Shown here piece after piece: positions 1 to 6,295 of a stretch of DNA of 10,934 nucleotides; position 1 is the stretch's first letter; every line of letters begins with the position of its first letter. This DNA comes from DAOVGU01 sp030637775 [NCBI: bacterium] (GTDB lineage Bacteria > Ratteibacteria > UBA8468), in NCBI GenBank assembly GCA_030637775.1, contig DAOWFY010000125.1, forward strand, positions 1 through 10,934. The letters run 5' to 3'. The translations under genes were made by a program, and so were the position numbers. The notes under the pieces were generated by a model. It worked only from the letters and a program-made list of their open reading frames with translations, was not told the origin of the DNA and searched no databases.

Positions 1-565
1 ATAAAAGGTCATAGAAATCTCTCCCCTTTACATACTTCCGGAAAAAACAAGCGCAGAGTTTGGTAGCATAAAGTGAAGGTAAATCAAAATGGGCAACAGG
101 AAAAATAAAATATCTGTGGATTAAAGAAATTCCTGTTTTTCCACCTTTCGGAGGGTTGCTATCTACTTCAACTCTGATGAATAACTTCTCTCCAGGTAAA
201 CTGGAAACATCCAAATCAAGAAGCACACTCTTAAATTTTACATCAACTTGATGGACCGTCTTTTTATCGTTTTCCTTTGTATCCGCTTCTAAACCATATT
301 GAAATATCTGATTCTTTAAGCTCTGAGAAAATTGTGATAACGTGTATCCACTTTTGTTTGCCAATGAGAAATCCAGGTCCTCAGAAAATCTTCTCAGATC
401 GAAAAGGATCCGCAAAGCTGTTCCACCGGTAAAGACAAGATTCTTGAAAAATCCGGAATCATGAATTATCTTTAGGATTAAAATCTGTAAGATTTCTCTG
501 AGATAGTTGAATTTATCTTCTCTCGTTTCAAACTTTGCGATCTCTTTCCTTAAAATTTCAATCAT
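1..565 (-). CDS. abiEii: AbiEii/AbiGii-type nucleotidyltransferase toxin, 3' end outside the window
   Basis: This is the toxin half of a type IV toxin-antitoxin (abortive infection) pair. AbiEii proteins are DNA polymerase beta-fold nucleotidyltransferases; characterised relatives either bind GTP or add nucleotides to tRNA 3' ends. The window holds 188 codons and the frame is still open at position 1. Visible motifs are FTGGTALR at about residues 45-52 (glycine-rich nucleotide loop) and RFSEDLDFS at 59-67 (metal-binding acidic motif with D63 and D65). There is also LYATKLCA at 165-172 and KGRDFYDLL at 180-188, matching the family's Lys and RDxxDL motifs. All expected catalytic motifs are intact in the visible part, so the gene looks functional. 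The ATG at 565 overlaps the antitoxin stop by 8 bp, implying translational coupling. The genes look more AT-rich than those upstream, consistent with horizontal acquisition. Confidence 0.9.
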   Translation of the reverse strand, partial: MIEILRKEIAKFETREDKFNYLREILQILILKIIHDSGFFKNLVFTGGTALRILFDLRRFSEDLDFSLANKSGYTLSQFSQSLKNQIFQYGLEADTKENDKKTVHQVDVKFKSVLLDLDVSSLPGEKLFIRVEVDSNPPKGGKTGISLIHRYFIFPVAHFDLPSLYATKLCACFFRKYVKGRDFYDLL

Positions 566-1196
566 TTTTCCTCTCGATAAATTCCAAAAAATTCTTTACA
601 ACTATCATTAGTTTTTTATTATTGAATAAGCCGGCATACTTTCTAATTTTCTTTTGGTTTAGCTTTTCTACATTTTGAAACCTGAAAGAATCCTCGAATA
701 CATCCGCATCATTTTTTCTCATGTTGGAGAGGTTTAAATAAATAAAATCCACAACCGCCTTTTCCGGCAAAGCAATGAAAAAGGGTAATTTTAGTTCATC
801 TTCTAAAATTGTAAATCCCGAAAATCCTTCCTGTCTAATATGTTGGTAAACGAATGTTCCAAAGGCATTTTGAACTTTGTACGTTTTTTTTGGTGTAACT
901 GATGTAATATCCACTACTCTCTCAGGAATGAGATCGTAAAATGCAAGGGCATAGTCTGTGCTTACATATGAAGGGGAACAAAGCTGATTTGCGACAAATA
1001 CCCTCGAAGGAGTAATCTTTCTGTTATCTTCATTCAGGATGTATACTCCTTTTTTCAATTTAAGGATTAATCCTTGTTCTTCCCACCGAGTTAGTTGATT
1101 CCGTAGATTTTGCAGATTTTCTACAAAATGGACAAGCAGGGATGAGGAAAAGAGAGGGAATCTATCGATTTTTTTCTTAAACTCTAAGTATTTCAT
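558..1196 (-). CDS. abiEi: AbiEi-family antitoxin and transcriptional repressor
   Basis: This 212-residue protein is the antitoxin of the type IV AbiE system. In characterised systems AbiEi neutralises AbiEii without a stable complex and represses its own operon by binding inverted repeats. Residues about 14-55 form a winged helix-turn-helix (SLLVHFVENLQNLRNQ, then the wing KGVYIL). Residues 77-109 carry the family signature STDYALAFYDLIP followed by ITSVTPKKTYKV, and residues 144-150 read PEKAVVD, also typical. The start ATG at 1194-1196 lies at the edge of a perfect 36-nt palindrome, and its short Shine-Dalgarno (AGAG) lies inside that palindrome. A near-consensus sigma-70 promoter lies immediately upstream. 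The gene overlaps the toxin gene by 8 bp. It sits directly downstream of vorA in the same orientation but has its own promoter, so it need not depend on vor transcription. Confidence 0.88.
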   Translation of the reverse strand: MKYLEFKKKIDRFPLFSSSLLVHFVENLQNLRNQLTRWEEQGLILKLKKGVYILNEDNRKITPSRVFVANQLCSPSYVSTDYALAFYDLIPERVVDITSVTPKKTYKVQNAFGTFVYQHIRQEGFSGFTILEDELKLPFFIALPEKAVVDFIYLNLSNMRKNDADVFEDSFRFQNVEKLNQKKIRKYAGLFNNKKLMIVVKNFLEFIERKND

Positions 1197-1231
1197 TTCT
1201 CTAAATAATCATTTTTGATTATTTAGAGAAA
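1196..1231 (-). promoter_or_regulatory. Perfect 16-bp inverted repeat, probable AbiEi operator and RNA hairpin
   Basis: Arms 1196-1211 and 1216-1231 are exact reverse complements over 16 bp, separated by a 4-nt loop (TTTT on the plus strand). The palindrome runs from the A of the abiEi start codon to one base short of the -10 box, so it covers the expected transcription start near 1226. AbiEi antitoxins are known to autorepress through inverted repeats at this position. If transcription starts near 1226, the first ~30 nt of the mRNA could also fold into an 11-bp hairpin that hides the AGAG ribosome-binding site. No T-run follows on the minus strand, so it is not a terminator for this operon. 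Confidence 0.8.
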
Positions 1232-1232
1232 T

Positions 1233-1261
1233 ATATTAATCCAATAACTGAGAAATGTCAA
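1233..1261 (-). promoter_or_regulatory. Sigma-70 promoter of the abiE operon
   Basis: On the minus strand a perfect -35 TTGACA (1261-1256) is followed by a 17-bp spacer and TAATAT (1238-1233). This is the best promoter match in the window. It lies 38 bp beyond the vorA stop and points into the operator palindrome. Confidence 0.8.
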
Positions 1262-1298
1262 ATTTTCCCAAAAAAAATTCACCGGTGATAATAGAATA

Positions 1299-2036
1299 TC
1301 ATCCTTTATCCTTAATTACTCCCAGAGGGAAGAATGGAATCATCTTTTCTTTAATCCAGGTGAGAGATTCTTGGGGGGAAAGACCCCAGTTGGTGGGGCA
1401 GGAAGAAAGAAGCTCGACCAATGAGAATCCTTTTTTCTCTACTTGATTGCGGAATGCTTTCTTAATTGCTTGCTTAGCTTTCAAAATATGGGGAACGGAG
1501 TCAAGCGCTACCCGCTCTAAATAAGTTACTCCTTCTAAAACGGCTAAGAGTTCGCAGACTTTAATTGGATAACCATCCAACTGCGGACTTCTTCCCTCTC
1601 TGGTAGTGGTGGTCTTCTGACCTAAAAGGGTGGTTGGCGCCATCTGCCCCTTGGTCATTCCATAGACAGCATTATTAATAAAGATTACGGTGATATTCTC
1701 CCCTCGATTAGCAGCATGAATGATTTCCGCCGTCCCGATCGCGGCGATATCCCCATCTCCCTGATAGGTAAAAACAATTCTATTTGGACGGACTCTCTTG
1801 ATGCCGGTAGCAACTGCCGGAGGTCGACCATGGGCGGCCTCCGTCACATCAAAGTTCCAGTAATCATAGGCTAAAACTGCGCACCCCACCGGAGCGACCC
1901 CAATTATCTTTTCCCTGATTTTTAATTCATCTACTACTTCGGCAATAAGCCGATGGGCGATGCCATGGCCACAACCAGAACAGTAGATTGTTTTCTCAGG
2001 AGTTAAGCTTTTTGGCCTTTTAAATATTTTTTTCAT
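1299..2036 (-). CDS. vorA: 2-oxoacid (3-methyl-2-oxobutanoate):ferredoxin oxidoreductase, beta (TPP-binding) subunit
   Basis: This is the catalytic subunit of a VorA/KorB-type oxidoreductase. Such enzymes oxidatively decarboxylate a branched-chain or related 2-oxoacid to acyl-CoA, reducing ferredoxin, in the cytoplasm. At 245 residues it has the normal length. The [4Fe-4S] ligands are visible as C19 and C22 (CSGCGHG), C52 (PVGCAVLAYDYW) and C213 (SSCPTNWG). The thiamine diphosphate/Mg motif is GDGD at 93-96 with NNAVYGMTKGQ at 121-131. The pattern QMAPTTLLGQKTTTT and the AAHGRPPAVATGIKR segment at 67-81 match annotated VorA proteins closely. It lies 43 bp downstream of vorB. No gamma subunit gene follows, although one usually does in vor operons. 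Substrate preference cannot be read from the sequence; 2-oxoglutarate or another 2-oxoacid is possible. Confidence 0.9.
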   Translation of the reverse strand: MKKIFKRPKSLTPEKTIYCSGCGHGIAHRLIAEVVDELKIREKIIGVAPVGCAVLAYDYWNFDVTEAAHGRPPAVATGIKRVRPNRIVFTYQGDGDIAAIGTAEIIHAANRGENITVIFINNAVYGMTKGQMAPTTLLGQKTTTTREGRSPQLDGYPIKVCELLAVLEGVTYLERVALDSVPHILKAKQAIKKAFRNQVEKKGFSLVELLSSCPTNWGLSPQESLTWIKEKMIPFFPLGVIKDKG

Positions 2037-2040
2037 ATGA

Positions 2041-2083
2041 GATTCTTCATCGTTTCACTCTTCAGAATGACACTTTGTGTCAT
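2041..2083 (-). repeat. Dispersed-repeat-like spacer with 7-bp palindrome between vorB and vorA
   Basis: The vorB-vorA gap contains a perfect palindrome, ATGACAC-ttt-GTGTCAT (2067-2083), which includes the vorB stop codon. It is followed on the minus strand by TCTGAAGAGTGAAACGATGA and then AGAATCTC. The TCATTCTGA...GAAGAATCTC pattern resembles, from memory, short dispersed repeats seen in many environmental genomes. A related string, TGAGGAGCGAAAGCGACGA, occurs upstream of bioY (about 9759-9777). The vorA Shine-Dalgarno is weak in this spacer (GAAGAA), so vorA translation probably depends on coupling to vorB. Confidence 0.5.
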
Positions 2084-3123
2084 CTTTTTTTCACCTCTTT
2101 GAGGATTTCTTTCGGGGTAGGGATTCCTCCACCGGGACGACCATAGAAGGAGATTTTTGCTTTATCTCCAATGGCAATTTTCACATCATCAAACATCTGA
2201 CCCAAATTCATCTCCACCACCAAAAATTTTTTTCCTCTCTCGGCAAGTTTTGCCAAAGCCTTATAAGGGAACGGCCAGAGGCTAATGGGCCGAAAGAGCC
2301 CTAATCTCATACCTTCTTTTCTTCCCTCAATGACTGCTCCCTTGGCAATCCGGGCACAACTTCCGTAGGCCACCAGGAAAAATTTGCTATCCTCACTATA
2401 GTAAGTTTCATAGCGGACTTCTCTTTCCTCTATTTTTTGATACTTGGCGGCTAATTTCCAATTGTGGGTCTCTAATACTCCGGGAGTAAGAAAAAGGGAC
2501 TTAATAAAGTTGGGCTTTCTTCCTTTACAACCGGTAAGGGCCCAGGGTTTCTTAGGCAATCTCTTCTTTGTTTTTTTAAATTTTACCGCTTCCATCACCT
2601 GCGCGAGAATTCCATCGGCTAAGATCAGTACTGGATTGCGGTATTTATCGGCTAAATCAAAGGCAAGATAGGTAAGATCGAAAAGTTCCTGAATTGAGGA
2701 AGGTCCAAAGGTGATGGTTCGATAATCACCATGTCCCCCACCCCGGGTGGCCTGGAAATAGTCGGATTGACTGGGAGTAACGTCCCCAAGGCCAGGACCG
2801 GCCCGATTCATATTAACGATAACCGCTGGCAGTTCACAGCCAGCGAGATACGAGATTCCTTCCTGCTTTAAGGAAATTCCGGGGGAGGAGGAAGAGGTCA
2901 TCACTCTGGCACCAGCAGCTGAAGCCCCAAAGACCATATTGATCGCAGCTATTTCACTTTCCGATTGGATGAATGTTCCTCCTGCTTCCCTCATTCGCCA
3001 GCTCATATATTCCGTGAACTGGTTCTGAGGGGTAATTGGGTAGCCGAAGTAATAACGACATCCAGCCCGAATGGCTGCTTCCCCCGCCGCCTCATTTCCA
3101 CTCATTAAAACCTTTTTTATCAT
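2080..3123 (-). CDS. vorB: 2-oxoacid (3-methyl-2-oxobutanoate):ferredoxin oxidoreductase, alpha subunit
   Basis: At 347 residues this is the partner of the VorA-type beta subunit. The alpha subunit contributes the pyrimidine-binding face of the TPP site and substrate binding. Residues 22-33 (CRYYFGYPITPQ) contain the YPITP motif whose Thr is conserved for catalysis. Residues 54-57 (SESE) hold the acidic residue expected to contact TPP, and 76-82 (TSSSSPG) and 126-134 (TRGGGHGDY) are further family signatures. PWALTGCKGRKPN (193-205) and the ETHNWKLAAKYQKIEEREVRYE stretch (218-239) are typical of VorB rather than long KorA fusions. PISLWPFP (279-286) and EMNLGQM (304-310) mark the C-terminal domain. 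The fused gamma domain found in some KorA proteins is absent. A separate promoter lies just upstream, so vorBA appears to be its own transcription unit. No ferredoxin-like (VorD) gene precedes it. Confidence 0.92.
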   Translation of the reverse strand: MIKKVLMSGNEAAGEAAIRAGCRYYFGYPITPQNQFTEYMSWRMREAGGTFIQSESEIAAINMVFGASAAGARVMTSSSSPGISLKQEGISYLAGCELPAVIVNMNRAGPGLGDVTPSQSDYFQATRGGGHGDYRTITFGPSSIQELFDLTYLAFDLADKYRNPVLILADGILAQVMEAVKFKKTKKRLPKKPWALTGCKGRKPNFIKSLFLTPGVLETHNWKLAAKYQKIEEREVRYETYYSEDSKFFLVAYGSCARIAKGAVIEGRKEGMRLGLFRPISLWPFPYKALAKLAERGKKFLVVEMNLGQMFDDVKIAIGDKAKISFYGRPGGGIPTPKEILKEVKKR

Positions 3124-3138
3124 AACCTTCTTACTAAT

Positions 3139-3166
3139 ATTGTAAGGTTTAAGTTAAAAAAGTCAA
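3139..3166 (-). promoter_or_regulatory. Probable sigma-70 promoter of vorBA
   Basis: In the 47-bp gap between the lpxL-like gene and vorB, the minus strand reads TTGACT (3166-3161), a 16-bp spacer, then TACAAT (3144-3139). CAATAT with 18-bp spacing is an alternative -10. The vorB ATG lies about 15 bp below the -10, giving a very short leader with AAGAAGG close to the start codon. AACCTT/AAGGTT arms surround the presumed start site and could be an operator, but they are short. Confidence 0.6.
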
Positions 3167-3170
3167 TTTT

Positions 3171-4049
3171 TCATCCTTCGTGCCAGATTGGTTGGAAATT
3201 AAGCCATTGGGAGAGATAAGAGGAGATATATTTCTCCATCACTCCTAAGGCTCGTCGAGCCAATTCCTCCAAATCCTTTTCTCTATCGCCGGTTTTTGTT
3301 GGCAGAATGGGTGGTTCAAATACAAGGAGATACCTTCCTTCCTTTATCCTGATTAAGAAGGCGGGTACAATGGGACAGTTCATTTTGAGGGATAAGGCCG
3401 CCGGTCCCTTGGGAAGCTTGGTTTTCCTTCCAAAAAACTCTATTGGTATTCCCTGTTCACCGATAAGTCTATCCCCTAAGAGTGCAACTATTTCATTTTT
3501 CTTTAAGGCCTGAATAAGTTTTTTCATTCCTCCTCCCCAGGGGATGACCTTTACTCCTTGATGCTCTCGTCTTTCTACAAATATTCTGTCTCTTTCTGAC
3601 GTTTTATGGGGAAGGGCTACCGCATTTACAGGATAACCTAAAAGAGTGGTAGCTACCCCACCCAATTCCCAGTTACCAAGGTGGGCGGTAATACTGATTA
3701 CTCCTTTCCCTTTGCTAAGGGCCTGGTCGAGATATTGTTTCCCTTCTATCGTGATGAATCTTCTTAGATTATTTTTGTTAATTTTAGGGAGATAAGAGAA
3801 TTCAGCTGCATATCTTGCAAAATTATAGAATGATTTTTTAACATATTTTTCCAATAAACGTTCATTTAAGAACTTTCCATTTTGATGCGCCTGAAAGGTC
3901 AATACCTGCCTGATGTTACTCTTTACTCCTTGTCTTATCTCTTTCTTATATAGATATTGGATGTCGGCGACTCGCTTGGCAATGAAATATAAGAGTTTCA
4001 AGGGAAGGTGCATCCCCAAAAAACAACATAAATGATAGAGAAAAACCAT
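3171..4049 (-). CDS. LpxL/HtrB-family lysophospholipid (lipid A) acyltransferase
   Basis: This 292-residue inner-membrane acyltransferase belongs to the family that adds secondary acyl chains to lipid A (LpxL/LpxM). It therefore suggests a lipopolysaccharide-bearing outer membrane. The N-terminus (about residues 4-28) is hydrophobic and can act as a membrane anchor. The HxxxxE catalytic motif is HLGNWE at 123-128. Other conserved blocks are VIPWGGGMKKLIQALKK at 168-184, LLGDR at 190-194 (usually GDQ), GPAALSLKMNCPIVPAF at 215-231 and the terminal QWLNFQPIW at 281-289. Length is normal. The ATG lies 10 bp after the recR stop, and AAGGAGA at the end of recR is a somewhat distant Shine-Dalgarno. 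It is the last gene of the rmuC-dnaX-recR group. Which acyl chain it transfers, and whether it acts early (LpxL) or late (LpxM), cannot be told. Confidence 0.9.
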   Translation of the reverse strand: MVFLYHLCCFLGMHLPLKLLYFIAKRVADIQYLYKKEIRQGVKSNIRQVLTFQAHQNGKFLNERLLEKYVKKSFYNFARYAAEFSYLPKINKNNLRRFITIEGKQYLDQALSKGKGVISITAHLGNWELGGVATTLLGYPVNAVALPHKTSERDRIFVERREHQGVKVIPWGGGMKKLIQALKKNEIVALLGDRLIGEQGIPIEFFGRKTKLPKGPAALSLKMNCPIVPAFLIRIKEGRYLLVFEPPILPTKTGDREKDLEELARRALGVMEKYISSYLSQWLNFQPIWHEG

Positions 4050-4059
4050 ATTTTCTTTT

Positions 4060-4656
4060 CTATAGTCTCCTTCTTCCTTCCATTGCTCTACTCAGAGTGA
4101 GTTGATCGATATTCTCAATACTGCTTCCCAGAGGGAGGCCGTAAGCAATGCGACTATGGGGGACATTCAAGGATTTAAGCAGTTTAGAAAGATAGAGAGC
4201 GGTAGTTTCTCCTTCGGTGTCGGTGTTTGTGGCGATAATAACCTCCCTCGGTCTTTCTCTTTTTATCCTTTCCGTCAACTCTTTGATGCGGAGAGCTTCG
4301 GGCCCAATCCCTTCCAAGGGCGAAATTCTTCCTCCCAGGATGTGATAAAGGCCATGATAGTCAGTTTTTTCTAAAGCGGTAACATCGCAGGATTCTTCTA
4401 CAACACAGATTATTTTTCTGTCCCTTTTTTCGCTACTGCAGATGCTGCAGGGATCATTCTCCGTGATATTATTGCAAATAGAGCAAGATTTTATTTTTCT
4501 CTTTAGGTCCAAAATTGCCTCGGCAAGAGCATTAATCTCTTCTTGGGGAGATTTGAGGAGATGGAAGGTGAGCCTTTCTGCACTCCTCTGCCCGATAGTA
4601 GGGAGTTTTTTCAAGCCATTGATTAATTCTTCCAATGGTTTTGGATACAATGCCAT
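4060..4656 (-). CDS. recR: Recombination mediator RecR
   Basis: RecR works with RecO (and RecF) to load RecA at gaps and stalled forks. The protein is 198 residues, the usual length. Residues 1-33 begin YPKPLEELINGLKKLPTIG and contain the helix-hairpin-helix. A zinc finger has C58, C61, C70 and C73 in two CxxC pairs. The Toprim domain follows, with VVEES at 85-89, GGRISPLEGIGPE at 108-120 and ATNTDTEGETTA at 142-153. The ATG at 4656 is chosen over the upstream in-frame ATG at 4680 because AAGGAGGA stands 5-8 nt before it and family members begin just before YPKPLEEL. The longer form would overlap dnaX. The start is 1 bp beyond the dnaX stop, so the two are translationally coupled. The ybaB/ebfC gene that commonly sits between dnaX and recR is absent. 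Confidence 0.96.
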   Translation of the reverse strand: MALYPKPLEELINGLKKLPTIGQRSAERLTFHLLKSPQEEINALAEAILDLKRKIKSCSICNNITENDPCSICSSEKRDRKIICVVEESCDVTALEKTDYHGLYHILGGRISPLEGIGPEALRIKELTERIKRERPREVIIATNTDTEGETTALYLSKLLKSLNVPHSRIAYGLPLGSSIENIDQLTLSRAMEGRRRL

Positions 4657-4657
4657 A

Positions 4658-6280
4658 TCATTCCTCCTTCCGGGAGACAATCTTTCCTCCGAAGAGATCC
4701 AGAATTTTCTTGATCTTTTTCTCCTCTTCTATTGTCAGCTCCCTTCTCGGGGATAGTTCAGATGAATCTGTACCTTCTTCCCTGTCCCCATAGGCAGTCT
4801 CTACGATAAAGTCCCTTGCGAATCTCCTTTTTAATATCTCCTCAATGATTTTTCTGTTCTTTTCCACCATTTCTTTATGAAAACGCAAATCTTTTCTAAA
4901 TTCAATGATCATTGAGCTATCTTTAACTTTTTTGATCCTGCCTTCTTGAAGGCAGGCTTCCAGTGGTCTCTTTTTCTCTTTAATCTCCTCCAGGATCAAA
5001 GGCCAGGCTCCTTTTATCTCTTCGTCACTTATAGGATAGGAGATTTCAGACTCCTTAATCTTGGGTTTGTCAATGGATTCAGTCGATTCCTTTCTCGGAA
5101 GCGACTCTTCTTTCTTCATCCCATCCACCGGATGGGAACTCCCCATCCCGTCCACCGGACGGGAGCCCTCCCTACCCGGTTTTTTCTTGGTAAAATCCTT
5201 TATCAAGGAGAGGAGGAAGACCTCCGAGACAATAGAGGCTGACTCCTCCCTTTCCACCCTTCCTTTAAATAGGGAGATTCTTTCTATAATCTGGAAGAGT
5301 TCCTCGGAAGAGAAATTTTTGCCCTGGTCTTTTAGGATTCGTTGGGAATCGACATTTACATTGAGAAAAGGGGAAAGGGAGGAGCTTTCCTTTGTCAGGA
5401 GGATATTGCGGAAATGGCCAAGAAGACCCCCAAAGAAGGAAACCATGCTTTTTCCCTCGGTTGTCAATCCGTTAATGATAGCAAAGAGGGAAGGAGGATC
5501 ATTATTGACGATCGTTTCAACAACCTTAAAGAATACCTCTTCCTCCACCAGACCAAGCAGACTATTCACTTCAGAGACACTAATCCTATCTTTGTCGGTA
5601 AAGGAAACGAGTTGATCTAAGATGGAGAGAGCATCTCGCAAAGAACCGGCGGAAAAAACCGCCATTCTTCTCAATGCCTCCTCTTCTGCTTTAATTCCCT
5701 CTCTTTCAGCAATATTCTTTAACTGGGCAAGTATATCTGAGGTCTTGATTGCTCGGAAGTCAAAATGCTGGCAACGCGAAAGGATTGTCGGAATAACCCG
5801 CTCTGGTTGGGTGGTGGCAAAGATAAATTTGATATGAGCCGGTGGTTCCTCCAGAGTCTTTAAAAGGGCATTAAAGGCCTCCGTGGTAAGCATATGTACT
5901 TCATCAATAATGTAAATCTTATACCTGCTCTTTGCGGGAATGAACTTTACATTCTCTCGTAACTGTCTAATCTGGTCAATTCCTCGGTTGGAAGCACCAT
6001 CAATCTCTAAAACATCTGTGCTACTTGCCGCAGTAATCTCTTTGCAAAGATCACAGGTGTTGCAGGGATCCGCGGTTGGCCCTTTCTCGCAATTAAGCGC
6101 TTTGGCTAAAATTCTGGCCATCGACGTTTTACCTACCCCCCTTGGCCCAGCAAAGAGGTAAGCGGAGGCAATGCGCTTGGTCGTGATCGCATTGGTCAGG
6201 GTTCTGGTAATATGCTCCTGCCCGATCACTTCCTCAAAGTTCTGTGGTCGGTACTTCCTCGCCAAAACAAGATAAGCCAT
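4658..6280 (-). CDS. dnaX: DNA polymerase III subunit tau (with possible gamma product)
   Basis: This 540-residue protein is the clamp-loader ATPase that assembles the sliding clamp and links polymerase to helicase. Domain I shows Walker A GPRGVGKT at 45-52, zinc-binding C64, C73, C76 and C79, Walker B IIDEVHML at 124-131, sensor ATTQPERV at 155-162 and the SRC arginine finger at 168-170. Domains II and III extend to about residue 365. Then comes a low-complexity linker with KKK (365-367) and two copies of xxPVDGM (375-379 and 384-388). A tau-specific C-terminal region of about 120 residues follows. The ATG has AAGGG upstream. The linker contains a palindromic 27-bp tandem repeat and sits just after an A6 run that could allow -1 frameshifting. 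It lies 15 bp after rmuC and 1 bp before recR. Confidence 0.97.
   Translation of the reverse strand: MAYLVLARKYRPQNFEEVIGQEHITRTLTNAITTKRIASAYLFAGPRGVGKTSMARILAKALNCEKGPTADPCNTCDLCKEITAASSTDVLEIDGASNRGIDQIRQLRENVKFIPAKSRYKIYIIDEVHMLTTEAFNALLKTLEEPPAHIKFIFATTQPERVIPTILSRCQHFDFRAIKTSDILAQLKNIAEREGIKAEEEALRRMAVFSAGSLRDALSILDQLVSFTDKDRISVSEVNSLLGLVEEEVFFKVVETIVNNDPPSLFAIINGLTTEGKSMVSFFGGLLGHFRNILLTKESSSLSPFLNVNVDSQRILKDQGKNFSSEELFQIIERISLFKGRVEREESASIVSEVFLLSLIKDFTKKKPGREGSRPVDGMGSSHPVDGMKKEESLPRKESTESIDKPKIKESEISYPISDEEIKGAWPLILEEIKEKKRPLEACLQEGRIKKVKDSSMIIEFRKDLRFHKEMVEKNRKIIEEILKRRFARDFIVETAYGDREEGTDSSELSPRRELTIEEEKKIKKILDLFGGKIVSRKEE
5117..5170 (-). repeat. Two tandem 27-bp palindromic repeats inside dnaX, in frame
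   Basis: Unit 1 (5117-5143) contains an 8-bp-arm palindrome at 5119-5137 (core CCCATCC-acc-GGATGGG). Unit 2 (5144-5170) contains one at 5146-5164 (core CCCGTCC-acc-GGACGGG). The 27-bp period equals nine codons, so the insertion keeps the dnaX frame and encodes repeated PVDGM peptides in the linker before the tau-specific domain. A third copy lies between two tRNA genes at 9962-9988. Confidence 0.85.
5172..5201 (-). promoter_or_regulatory. Candidate -1 frameshift (gamma-forming) site in dnaX
   Basis: On the minus strand, AAAGGA (5201-5196) resembles a Shine-Dalgarno. Ten nt later comes an A6 run (5185-5180) read as AAG AAA AAA CCG. A slip of -1 on this run reads ACC GGG TAG, stopping at 5174-5172 and giving a protein of about 369 residues that ends at the domain III boundary. 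The palindromic repeats starting at 5164 could form the downstream stem-loop. The spacing of SD-like element and slip site, and the stop right after the slip, parallel E. coli dnaX. The run is preceded by G, however, so it is not a perfect A AAA AAN heptamer in frame. Confidence 0.4.
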
Positions 6281-6295
6281 CTATCCCTTAATATA

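Noticed and set aside
1262-1298. Terminator after vorA (ATCACCGGTGAA then T8 on the minus strand)
   Set aside because: TCACCGGTGA leaves at most a 3-bp stem with a 4-nt loop, too weak to call despite the T-run.
4657-4680. RecR start eight codons upstream (MSPGRRND)
   Set aside because: It would overlap dnaX by 23 bp, lacks a ribosome-binding site, and family proteins begin just before YPKPLEEL.
5117-5170. CRISPR-like array in dnaX
   Set aside because: There are only two palindromic units with no unique spacers, they are in frame within a gene, and no cas gene is present.
5061-5615. 184-codon plus-strand open frame opposite dnaX
   Set aside because: It is antisense to a clear dnaX, has no family features, and is a shadow of dnaX codon use.
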